Assembly: GCA_900549915.1 (NCBI GenBank)
Contig: URQF01000035.1
Span: 1 to 11,633 of the forward strand
Length of the DNA: 11,633 nt
Direction of reading: 5' to 3'
Source: an uncultured Mollicutes bacterium
Lineage (GTDB): Bacteria; Bacillota_I; Bacilli_A; RFN20; CAG-288
Of this stretch, positions 1 through 7,359 are shown in pieces. The notes under the pieces were generated by a model, which did not search any database, was not told the origin of the DNA, and saw nothing but the letters and a program-made list of their open reading frames with translations. Position 1 is the stretch's first letter. The number at the start of each line of letters is the position of its first letter. The position numbers were made by a program, and so were the translations under genes.

Positions 1-873
1 CTTACTTTTGACGATGCTACTTCTTCCGTAACTTTTCATAAGTACAAGAATGTCAAGAAGCTTGAGATATCCTTAGGCGGAAATGCAAAAGGATTTGCTA
101 CCGAATATTTCGCGGATAAAGTAAAGACAGAGTATCCGAATATTTCTAGGATCATTAATTCTGGAAACTCATCGGTCAAGGCAATTGGTCAGCGTCCAGA
201 TGGACGAGAATGGAAAATCAATTATATCAATCCGTTATCGAAAGAAAACTATCAGGATAAGTACAACAATTCTGAAGTGGTTATTTCCAAAAATGGAGAA
301 TTCAACCTATCGACTTCCGGATATTATGAGCAGTATTTCTATTCTTATCTTCCCGATGAGAATGAAATCTACCATCCAGAAGAACCATTTGTTCGGAATA
401 GTCATATTATTAATCCGAAAACAGGTTATTCTTGTTCTTATTTTGATCAAATCAGCGTTTTCCTTAATGACGCTGGTCTTGCCGATAGGTACACGACTGC
501 TTTAAGGAATACAGAGTCTTTAGCTGATGCGAAAGCCTTGTTTGAGAGCTTGAATCTATCCTATGGAATTGCAGATGCTGACCTGATGCTTTGCAGGAAG
601 TCAGTTAAGAATAGCGATGATGAGTTGTATTCTTACAAGATGTCTGATTATTCTCCACTTCAGGAAAACTCTCTTCCAGTGGTTGAAACAGAAAACGGAA
701 GCTATTCGGGTGACTTTTCGGATTTGAAGAGCCTTCCTAAAAAGTATCTCTCTACTTACCATGGCTCTTTTGAAGAAGATTATTACAGGACTTCAGACAG
801 GTTTAAGAGAGCTGAGATTAGTCAGGAAAAACTAACAAAAGAGGTTGTCTCTGTCCTAAAGGAGCTCAAATGA
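1..873 (+). CDS. apbE: ApbE-like FAD:protein FMN transferase, 5' end outside window
   Basis: Reading frame 1 is open from the first base to TGA at 871-873, so the start lies upstream. ApbE enzymes transfer FMN from FAD to a Thr of target proteins outside the membrane. Visible family features, in order: GGNAKGFA (ApbE GGxAKGYA core), INSGNSS followed by IGQRPDG and WKI (ApbE 'G+.pdg..W.i' strand), an STSGYYEQYF segment (ApbE TSGxYE), HIINPKTGY (ApbE HIIDPxTGxP) and ADxYTTAL, holding the Asp and Thr that bind Mg in the family. It is clearly paralogous to the next gene over its whole visible length, and both end SVLK-x-LK, which supports TGA as a true stop. It overlaps the next gene by 4 bases (ATGA), so the two are probably translationally coupled. 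AGG codons, for example in ADxYTTALxNT, are best read as Met. The family call is secure; activity is inferred because the sequence is divergent. Confidence 0.85.
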   Translation, partial: LTFDDATSSVTFHKYKNVKKLEISLGGNAKGFATEYFADKVKTEYPNISRIINSGNSSVKAIGQRPDGREWKINYINPLSKENYQDKYNNSEVVISKNGEFNLSTSGYYEQYFYSYLPDENEIYHPEEPFVRNSHIINPKTGYSCSYFDQISVFLNDAGLADRYTTALRNTESLADAKALFESLNLSYGIADADLMLCRKSVKNSDDELYSYKMSDYSPLQENSLPVVETENGSYSGDFSDLKSLPKKYLSTYHGSFEEDYYRTSDRFKRAEISQEKLTKEVVSVLKELK

Positions 874-2483
874 AAAAGAAAATCGTTCTTGCTTTATCTC
901 TTGTTTGTCTGCTTAGCGGCTGCCAAACAGGAAAGGAGTCCGGGGCTAATGCCTCTGGTTCTATGGCATCTTCTGGAAATGTCTCCTCTCGTCCGAAAGG
1001 CGAAGAGAAAATCTATTCCATGGAGACTCCTCTCTATATCGGAATCGCTTCAGGAGATGTCCGTGTTGTTGCTCCGGAGGGGTCAACAAGGGTGGGGGTA
1101 AGTCCTTTTAACACTACTATCCAAGGTCGTCTGTATTATTACGAGGATGACTTTGATAAAGATGATTTGCGGGTCATTGCTTCTGATTTCAACTCTTTGT
1201 TCTGCTATTACCATGCCTTGAGTGATAATCACTATGATTATCGGCAAGTGACAGAACGAGATGATAGGGGTAATGCAATCAACAGGAAACAAATCATCAA
1301 CGTCAAATATCTGAATGACCATCCGGATACTGACATTGAAGTCGATCCTTTCCTGTTTGATTTGATTAAGACAAGTTATGATTTCACAATCAATTCATCC
1401 CTTTTGTTTAACAGGTTTTCGGAAAGTCTTTCTAGTCTTTACGAAAAGAAATTATCTGAGAACGAATACTCTGACAAGGCTTTGAACAAAGCCTTGAGTT
1501 TGGCAACAAACGTTCGTTTTAAAGATGATTTCACAGAAGAAGAGATTTCTAATGCAAGGGGAAGCGTTCCCTCTTCTCTTGATGAGGCCAAGAATTCAAT
1601 CACCTTTAATCCTGAAAAACACACGATTCGCTTGAATACCATTATACGAGATGGGAAAGAAATTGTTCCTAGAAGGAATCTTGGTGGATCGGCAAAAGGA
1701 TTTGCCACAAAAAAAGTAGCTGAGTATTTTGAAAAAGTCTATCCTGGTATTTCATTGATGATTAATTCCGGTTCTTCTTCGATTCTTGCTGTTGGATCAA
1801 GACCGGATGATAAACCATGGAAAATCAGTTATACCAACCCTGTTTATAAAGAGCTGAGGATGGATGGAAAAAAGAATCCAGCAGAGAGGTATCTTGAATT
1901 CAGCGGTTCTTTTAACAGGTCCACTTCTGGTTACTATGAGCACTATTTCTATTGCTACAACCAAGAAACAAAAGAGATTCATCGGAGAGACCATATTTTC
2001 AATACCGAGAACGGCTTTTCTTCGCCCTTCTTTGATCAGGTCTCGGTAATCATTGATGACACTGGAATTGCAGACAGGTATACCACTGCTATCAGGAACA
2101 CTAAGAGTGTACAGGAAGCCTATGGTTTATTCAAAAAGCTGAATGCGATTTATTCCTTCGATGGAGACCTGATGCTCTGCTATAAAGGGAACAAGAAGGA
2201 TGAGGATTCCCTTTATTCTTATACTAGGAACAATCTTTCCCCTCTTTCTGACAAAGGGTATCCCATTTCGGTTTTAAATGATGGCAGCGAATACAAAGGG
2301 GATTATTCCGATCTTTCCGCTTCTTCCATCAGCGCTGTAAAGACAAAAAGCAACTTTGATTTCAGCGAAATTTACTTAAGGACGGATAAGAGGTATCAAT
2401 CTGCCCATCTGTTTACAAATGTTACTCCAGGCTATTTTCCGTACCCTGAAAACTCTATTTCTGTGCTAAAAGCACTAAAATAG
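870..2483 (+). CDS. apbE: ApbE-like FAD:protein FMN transferase lipoprotein
   Basis: The start ATG at 870 overlaps the upstream stop and has GGAG about 5 bases before it. The protein (537 aa) begins with a lipoprotein signal, hydrophobic residues 5-17 and lipobox LLSGC with Cys18 as the lipid site, so it should sit on the outer face of the membrane. ApbE features: FNTTIQG near residue 80 (family MGTxY/xI strand), GGSAKGFA at 272-279, INSGSSS, WKISYTNP, STSGYYEHYF, HIFNTENGF and ADxYTTA with Asp402 and Thr406 as the likely metal ligands. ApbE proteins are usually about 330-350 aa; here the family motifs are more widely spaced, with an acidic insert before GGSAKGFA. The canonical IN.GGN glycines are replaced by Ser, as in the paralogue. 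Likely substrates are the FMN-binding proteins downstream. The duplication suggests either division of targets or recent gene duplication; the sequence cannot tell which. Confidence 0.87.
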   Translation: MKKKIVLALSLVCLLSGCQTGKESGANASGSMASSGNVSSRPKGEEKIYSMETPLYIGIASGDVRVVAPEGSTRVGVSPFNTTIQGRLYYYEDDFDKDDLRVIASDFNSLFCYYHALSDNHYDYRQVTERDDRGNAINRKQIINVKYLNDHPDTDIEVDPFLFDLIKTSYDFTINSSLLFNRFSESLSSLYEKKLSENEYSDKALNKALSLATNVRFKDDFTEEEISNARGSVPSSLDEAKNSITFNPEKHTIRLNTIIRDGKEIVPRRNLGGSAKGFATKKVAEYFEKVYPGISLMINSGSSSILAVGSRPDDKPWKISYTNPVYKELRMDGKKNPAERYLEFSGSFNRSTSGYYEHYFYCYNQETKEIHRRDHIFNTENGFSSPFFDQVSVIIDDTGIADRYTTAIRNTKSVQEAYGLFKKLNAIYSFDGDLMLCYKGNKKDEDSLYSYTRNNLSPLSDKGYPISVLNDGSEYKGDYSDLSASSISAVKTKSNFDFSEIYLRTDKRYQSAHLFTNVTPGYFPYPENSISVLKALK

Positions 2484-2534
2484 CGGTTTTTTCCTTGAAA
2501 ATATAGAAATAAATGTGCAGCTGAGAGCCATTTC

Positions 2535-2543
2535 TGATAAAAT
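2535..2543 (+). promoter_or_regulatory. Probable extended -10 promoter for the flavoprotein-rnf genes
   Basis: The 93-base gap between the second ApbE gene and the flavin lipoprotein contains TG-A-TAAAAT, matching the extended -10 pattern TGnTATAAT with one change. It would start transcription near 2550, about 27 bases before the ATG at 2577. No good -35 lies 16-18 bases upstream (2515-2520 is GTGCAG); a TTGAAA at 2495-2500 is too far away. GAGG at 2567-2570 is the ribosome binding site. Read-through from the ApbE genes is also possible, as I see no convincing terminator between them. Confidence 0.45.
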
Positions 2544-2576
2544 AAACCTGTCGCGCAAGCGTAATCGAGGTTTAAT

Positions 2577-4886
2577 ATGAAAAAAATCAAACTGTTGACT
2601 TTTCTTTCTCTCCTCTCTGCTGTCACTCTTGTCGGCTGCTCAAAAACGGAACAACCGACCGTCACTCCGTCTACTCCGGATTCCGTCACCCCATCTGCTG
2701 GTAGCTCCGTCAAGGACATTTCTCCAGATCCGTATGCTTCTGTCTTAGAAGGATTGGATAAGAAGAAAGACGTCTACCACGATAGTCCTTATAGGCCAAC
2801 CCGTACTTATTTAGGCGGATACACAGAATCCGTCAAAGGTACAAAGGTTGCTTATGGCTGGATTGAGTATGAACAGGATTGGGGATCTTCCAAGTCCAAA
2901 TATGGTGCCGCAGTTAAGCTCACTATCACTGCGGATGGCAAGATTAAGGAAATCAAATTAGGTGCTCCGGAAGAGGGTGTTCATAATTTCACTCCTTACT
3001 ATGCCAGGACTTCTGGTTACGATATTTATAAGGACTACATCGCTAACTATCAGAAAGATCTCAACGCTGCTTTCGCAAATAAATCGGTCAGGAATGCATT
3101 CAAATCCTTAAAGGATGCTGTTTGCCAGCCGAACCTGAAGCCGACAGAATCCGATAGCGGAACTTACACCGTTTCCCAGAACGATCCGACTGTCAAAGCC
3201 GGTGCAACTCAGACCGCCGCTCGTACCGAGCGTGCCATCTATGCTGCTGCCGCTGCTTATCTTAGCGAGAACAATCCGAATGCCCACGTCTTTGCCCATG
3301 TTGCCAATAATCTGAAGAGCTCTGATCTTCCGACTAATAATGATGTCAAGACTGGACACAGGAAGACAACCGATGGATCTTATGGCTATTCTAGGTATAC
3401 CCAGTTCGGTTCCATCTATGCTGCTGCTGTTAAGATTAAGGTCAAGGCCAATAAAGTCATTGACCATGTTTATCTTGGAACTCCTAGGAAAGGTGCACGT
3501 AACTTCACCCCTTGGTATTCTTTAACCGCTCCAGATAATTTCATCGAGTTCTATCAGAAAGGCGAAGAACTTCTGAACAACGCTTTGGTCGGCAAAGTTG
3601 TCACAGAAAAGCTCAAGGATCAGTTTAAAGCTGCTGAAATTGTCTTAGGCGGTGGTGAGGGCTCTCACTTCAAACCGGTGAATGGTGGATTCCTTTCTGC
3701 TGGTGCCACCCAGACTAACACCCGTCTTGACTTAGCTGTTGCTGCAGCTAGGGAAGGCATCCTTTCTACCGAGGCCGCTGAACCGGATGAAGGCGGAATC
3801 GTTGATGAAGCCTTAGCAGGTGCAAACACCGGAAACCATGGCGAGGGATTCTATGGTTCCTACAACCACAGGAAGGCTGACTATGTCACTGCGGAAGAAA
3901 ATCAGAACGGTTACTTCGACTATCGTACCAATACGGCCTATGGCTGGAGGCGTTATGAGAATCCGTGGGCAAAGGGCAGCTACTATGGTGCTGCTGTTGC
4001 TGTTTCCTTTGACGCTGACAAGAATGTCAAGGATGTCAAGGTCGGTGTTCCGACTGCTGGCGATGTCAATAGGACTAGCATCTATCGTGCTCACTATGAT
4101 TCTGATCCAATCTATATCGATAACTATGCTCAGTATTTAGAGCAGGATAGGAAAGCTGCTTTAAAAGGCAAGACGGCTGCTGATATCTATAAAGCCACTT
4201 TATCTGCTTCTGTTGAGAACAATGAAGGAAGCTTATCTTTTGTTCCTGGCGACTATGATTTCTTAGGCGCTGGTGCAACTCAGACCACCAGCCGTATCAA
4301 TGTTGCTTTATTTGAAGCAGCATCTGCTTACAGGATTAATTCTGATCCGTTCACGAAGCATAAGTTCGATGAACTCACGCTGACCAAAGGAACGGATATC
4401 CAGGACAACAAGTTCACAGTCGGTGGACTGAAGAAGGAAGGCTATGTCTATGGTTACACTGTCTACTACATCGCAGCTTGGAAGAGCTACTATGGAGCAG
4501 CGGTCAAACTCTCTTATGATGCCGAAAAGAAGATTACCGCCATTGAAACCGGCGAACCGACTATCAAGGATGCCTCTAGTGCTTGGGCTGCTGCAACCAA
4601 CTTTACTGCAAAGTACACCTTCACTTCTACTGAGTCCCGTACTGCTTACCATAAGTACTACACTACTGTGAAGAGCGAAATCGAGAAAGCCTTAGTCGGA
4701 AAGACTATCAATGAAGCTTTAGCTCAGGAATTCGCTGGTGCTAAAGTCGAAATCAATCCGGCTGACTTAGAAGCCACTAAGTACGATGTTGTCGAGAAAT
4801 ATCGTTATGTTGGTGCCGGCGCAACCCAAACCGATACTCGTATTTCGGCTGCTATCTACGGCGCTTTACAGACTGCTTTAAAGTAA
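2577..4886 (+). CDS. Four-domain FMN-binding lipoprotein (putative extracellular electron carrier)
   Basis: A 769-aa secreted lipoprotein: signal at residues 1-20, lipobox LVGC with Cys21, then a Ser/Thr/Pro-rich linker to about residue 50. Four homologous FMN_bind domains follow, each with a YG[WY]..Y segment, a Y[GA]AAV.[IV/L] strand and a closing AGATQT motif. The candidate FMN-accepting threonines are Thr211, Thr378, Thr568 and Thr750. After every AGATQT there is an invariant Arg two residues on, always CGT and never AGG. FMN_bind domains receive FMN through a phosphoester bond made by ApbE, two copies of which lie just upstream. The closest known architecture is PplA of the Listeria extracellular electron-transfer system, which has two such domains; four is larger. 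The rnf genes start 21 bases downstream, so RnfG is the natural electron donor or acceptor. No peptidase, binding-protein or haem CxxCH motif was seen. Domain identity is secure; the redox partner is inferred. Confidence 0.9.
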   Translation: MKKIKLLTFLSLLSAVTLVGCSKTEQPTVTPSTPDSVTPSAGSSVKDISPDPYASVLEGLDKKKDVYHDSPYRPTRTYLGGYTESVKGTKVAYGWIEYEQDWGSSKSKYGAAVKLTITADGKIKEIKLGAPEEGVHNFTPYYARTSGYDIYKDYIANYQKDLNAAFANKSVRNAFKSLKDAVCQPNLKPTESDSGTYTVSQNDPTVKAGATQTAARTERAIYAAAAAYLSENNPNAHVFAHVANNLKSSDLPTNNDVKTGHRKTTDGSYGYSRYTQFGSIYAAAVKIKVKANKVIDHVYLGTPRKGARNFTPWYSLTAPDNFIEFYQKGEELLNNALVGKVVTEKLKDQFKAAEIVLGGGEGSHFKPVNGGFLSAGATQTNTRLDLAVAAAREGILSTEAAEPDEGGIVDEALAGANTGNHGEGFYGSYNHRKADYVTAEENQNGYFDYRTNTAYGWRRYENPWAKGSYYGAAVAVSFDADKNVKDVKVGVPTAGDVNRTSIYRAHYDSDPIYIDNYAQYLEQDRKAALKGKTAADIYKATLSASVENNEGSLSFVPGDYDFLGAGATQTTSRINVALFEAASAYRINSDPFTKHKFDELTLTKGTDIQDNKFTVGGLKKEGYVYGYTVYYIAAWKSYYGAAVKLSYDAEKKITAIETGEPTIKDASSAWAAATNFTAKYTFTSTESRTAYHKYYTTVKSEIEKALVGKTINEALAQEFAGAKVEINPADLEATKYDVVEKYRYVGAGATQTDTRISAAIYGALQTALK

Positions 4887-4907
4887 AACCGGAAAAAGGT
4901 CAGAAAA

Positions 4908-6215
4908 ATGATTAAGAAGACAACGACTATTGAAGGAAACAAGAAACTTGCGACTCAGCCGACGGTGAGTCTCAAGGTTCCTGAATTCCTTTATATCGCA
5001 ACGGCGAATGCCCGTTGCCCAAAAGCAGAAATCTATGTTCAGCCTGGTGACCATGTCAATCGTTATCAGGTCATTGGCAGGCGTCATGCCAAGTTCTTTG
5101 ATCAGCCGATTCATGCAACCTGCTCCGGAACTTATATCGGACTTGAAAAACACTATCATCGTTCTGGAAAGAGGACGGATTTCAGGAAAATCCAGAATGA
5201 TTTCCAGGATACCGTGGATCCGAGCGTTGGCAAAGAACGGACTGACGAGGAAGTCTTAAAGCTGACCCGCAAGGACAGGGTTGAAATCCTTAAGGAAAAA
5301 GCATCGGTTGGTCTAGGAGGTTCTTCCTTCCCGACTTATGTGAAGTTTGATACCGACAAGAAGATTGATACGATTCTTATCGATGCTATCGAATGCGAAC
5401 CTTATATTTCTGCTGATCATCGCATTGCTTTAGAAGATCAGGAAATTGTCGTCAAGGGCATCAAGCTTGTCAGGCAGGCTTTCAATTGCCACAAGGCAAG
5501 GATCTGCATCAAGAAGGATTACAAGGATCTCGAAGCACTGTACAACAGCTATCTGGAACGTTGCCCGAATGATGGAATCTCTGTTAAAAAAGTCGGAAAC
5601 TTCTATCCACAAGGATGGGAAGTCGCAAGGATCAAGTCTGCTACCGGCCTTACTGTCGAGCAGGGACATCTTCCGAGCGAATATGGCATCAGGAACTTCA
5701 ATATCTCCACAATTATTGGTATCTATAAGGCAATTAAGTACAACCTTCCAGTAACGGAACGTATTATTTCTGTCACTGGTGACGGCATTCAACATCCGAC
5801 GAACTTCAAAGTCCGTGTCGGAACGCCTTTAAAGTACGTTATCGAAGCCTGCGGAGGCTATACCGAAGGAGACAAGAAGACCCTTATCTTAGGTGGACCT
5901 AGGATGGGTGAATCTCTCCCGAGTGATGACGCTATCATCACGAAGACTGTCACATCCGTTCTTGTCTTTGATCATAAGGATGTTAAGCCTTCTCCTTGTA
6001 TCCGCTGTGGTTCCTGTGTCAGGTCTTGCCCAGTTGGTTTACAGCCGGTCACCATCAGGAACACGAGGAACACGAGGCCAGTGGACCGTGAGAAGATCAA
6101 ACTTCTCAATCCGCAGAACTGCATCGGCTGCGGCCTTTGCTCCTACTCCTGCACGAGCCATATCGATGTGAAGTCCTATGTCGCACGTGCCAAAGTCATT
6201 GCGAGGTTAAAGTAA
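4908..6215 (+). CDS. rnfC: Rnf complex subunit RnfC
   Basis: RnfC is the peripheral cytoplasmic subunit that oxidises or reduces NAD(H), carrying FMN and two [4Fe-4S] clusters. The start at 4908 is preceded by AAGG with an 8-base spacer. The 435-aa protein shows a barrel-sandwich segment with DQPIHATCSGT, the glycine-rich GLGGSSFPT at 135-143 (FMN/NADH-binding region), ECEPY at 162-166, SATGLTVEQG, and two cluster motifs: Cys364, 367, 370, 374 and Cys405, 408, 411, 415. The second lacks the usual Pro after the last Cys (Thr416). The conserved GGPMMG loop is written GGP-AGG-ATG-G (AGG at 5901-5903, codon 332), direct evidence for AGG as Met; other AGG codons in VA-x-IKSATG and GI-x-NFN fit Met too. 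It lacks the long C-terminal repeats of proteobacterial RsxC. Only one base separates its stop from rnfD, so the genes form an operon. Confidence 0.95.
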   Translation: MIKKTTTIEGNKKLATQPTVSLKVPEFLYIATANARCPKAEIYVQPGDHVNRYQVIGRRHAKFFDQPIHATCSGTYIGLEKHYHRSGKRTDFRKIQNDFQDTVDPSVGKERTDEEVLKLTRKDRVEILKEKASVGLGGSSFPTYVKFDTDKKIDTILIDAIECEPYISADHRIALEDQEIVVKGIKLVRQAFNCHKARICIKKDYKDLEALYNSYLERCPNDGISVKKVGNFYPQGWEVARIKSATGLTVEQGHLPSEYGIRNFNISTIIGIYKAIKYNLPVTERIISVTGDGIQHPTNFKVRVGTPLKYVIEACGGYTEGDKKTLILGGPRMGESLPSDDAIITKTVTSVLVFDHKDVKPSPCIRCGSCVRSCPVGLQPVTIRNTRNTRPVDREKIKLLNPQNCIGCGLCSYSCTSHIDVKSYVARAKVIARLK

Positions 6216-6216
6216 T

Positions 6217-7359
6217 ATGGTATTCGTCAAAGAAAACGCACCTCATATTCACCGGAAGGATTCTCTCTTCCGCAGGAGGCTTGATGTCCTTATCGCTCTT
6301 CTTCCTGTTGTTGTTGCTGCTTTTGTCTATTATCCCATCGCTGCTCTTCGCAATATTCTGATTTCTGTTGCGGTCAGGGAACTCTGCGAATTCGTTTTTG
6401 TCCTTATTTATCATCGTATTCCTTACGATGGCAATAAGCATAGCCTTGCCGAGCATTTTAAACATGCTATCGGATGCTACACTATTGATAATGCAATGGT
6501 TCCGCTTGTCTCTGGCGTCATCTATGCCTTAATCAGGCCTGTCGCCACTACAAATCCGAACTTCATTTATTATCCTTTAATTATTGGTGCCATCTTCGGT
6601 ATGGTTCTTGGCAAGCTTGTTTTTGGCGGAACGGGAAAGAATATCTTCAATCCTGCTCTTGTCGGAAGGGTCTTCGCTAAGCTCTGCTTCGGCAGCAAGT
6701 ATGCTAACCCTGCTTCCACAACGATTGCTCCGAATGAAGTCTTCACCGGCGCTACTGCCTTAGATCCGTCTAAGTTCTCTCTAGCCAATAAGGTCTATTC
6801 CATCAATTCCTCTGCTCTTCTCGATAGGTTCTTAGGAAAGAGGAATGGTTTACTTGGTGAAACCTGCAAGATTGCTATTCTTATTGGTCTTGTTTACCTT
6901 ATTGTCCGTCATACGATTGATTGGCGCATTCCGGCTAGGTACATCGGAACTGTTGCCTTCAGGTCTTTGATTGTTGGCGCCATTATCTATGGTGGCAACA
7001 AAGAGACCTTATCGGCTAGCTATCCGTTTGCCTTCAGGGCTTATCAGTTATTAAGCGGTGGACTTCTCTTCGGTGCTGTCTTTAGGGCAACCGATCCGGT
7101 CACTTCTCCGCTGACTCATCCAGATCGTTTGATTTATGCTGCTTTCCTTGGCGCTTGCACTAGGGTCATCCGTCTCTTTGGCTCCCTTCCGGAAGGTGTT
7201 GCCTTCTCTATCCTGATGGGCAATGCTTTAACTCCGGTTATCGGATACTATAAGTGGTCTACGACTAAGTACACTTGGAAGAACAGGCTTGTCTTAGGAC
7301 TTGTCATTCTCATTCCGACTCTTATCACAATCTGGGCTTCCTGCAGGAGGGTTTTCTAA
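6217..7359 (+). CDS. rnfD: Rnf complex membrane subunit RnfD
   Basis: RnfD is a polytopic membrane subunit that carries covalent FMN and takes part in ion-coupled electron transfer. The 380-aa product has the family's length and hallmarks: LDVLIALLP near residue 22, NIFNPAL, the flavinylation site TGAT with Thr180, LGETCKIAIL, IDWRIP, YIGTVA, LLSGGLLFGA, F-x-ATDPVTSP, VIRLFG, PEGVAFSIL and NALTP. In F-x-ATDPVTSP the x is AGG (7084-7086) where the family has Met; in T-x-VIRLFG AGG sits one codon before VI while the conserved Arg is CGT. AGG at 6667-6669 (NPALVG-x-VF) is the one site where related proteins can have Arg, so it is ambiguous. Thr180 should be modified by an ApbE enzyme, matching the two upstream copies. 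The stop overlaps the rnfG start (TAATG). The last codons include AGG-AGG, which also serves as the rnfG ribosome binding site. Confidence 0.95.
   Translation: MVFVKENAPHIHRKDSLFRRRLDVLIALLPVVVAAFVYYPIAALRNILISVAVRELCEFVFVLIYHRIPYDGNKHSLAEHFKHAIGCYTIDNAMVPLVSGVIYALIRPVATTNPNFIYYPLIIGAIFGMVLGKLVFGGTGKNIFNPALVGRVFAKLCFGSKYANPASTTIAPNEVFTGATALDPSKFSLANKVYSINSSALLDRFLGKRNGLLGETCKIAILIGLVYLIVRHTIDWRIPARYIGTVAFRSLIVGAIIYGGNKETLSASYPFAFRAYQLLSGGLLFGAVFRATDPVTSPLTHPDRLIYAAFLGACTRVIRLFGSLPEGVAFSILMGNALTPVIGYYKWSTTKYTWKNRLVLGLVILIPTLITIWASCRRVF
7345..7350 (+). promoter_or_regulatory. Perfect Shine-Dalgarno AGGAGG for rnfG, inside rnfD
   Basis: AGGAGG lies 8 bases before the ATG at 7359 and fixes that codon as the rnfG start, rather than an in-frame upstream ATG at 7275 inside rnfD. 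The same six bases are codons 377-378 of rnfD, which would read Met-Met under the altered code. Confidence 0.8.

Noticed and set aside
871..873. TGA as tryptophan (Mollicutes-type code)
   Set aside because: The first gene ends SVLKELK then TGA, just where its paralogue ends SVLKALK then TAG, and the next ATG overlaps it. Conserved Trp codons are TGG.
2463..2492. Inverted repeat GTGCT-AAA-AGCAC followed by a T run, as a terminator after the second ApbE gene
   Set aside because: The stem is only 5 bp, lies inside the coding end, and the T run begins 11 bases after it, so it is not a convincing intrinsic terminator.
2552..2561. CGC-GCAA-GCG mini-hairpin before the lipoprotein start
   Set aside because: A 3-bp stem is too short to claim a regulatory RNA, and no riboswitch consensus (for example FMN) is visible in the 93-base gap.
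6667..6669. AGG in RnfD NPALVG-x-VF as evidence for Arg
   Set aside because: Relatives can have Arg here, but others have Tyr or similar residues, so the site is uninformative against the many sites favouring Met.
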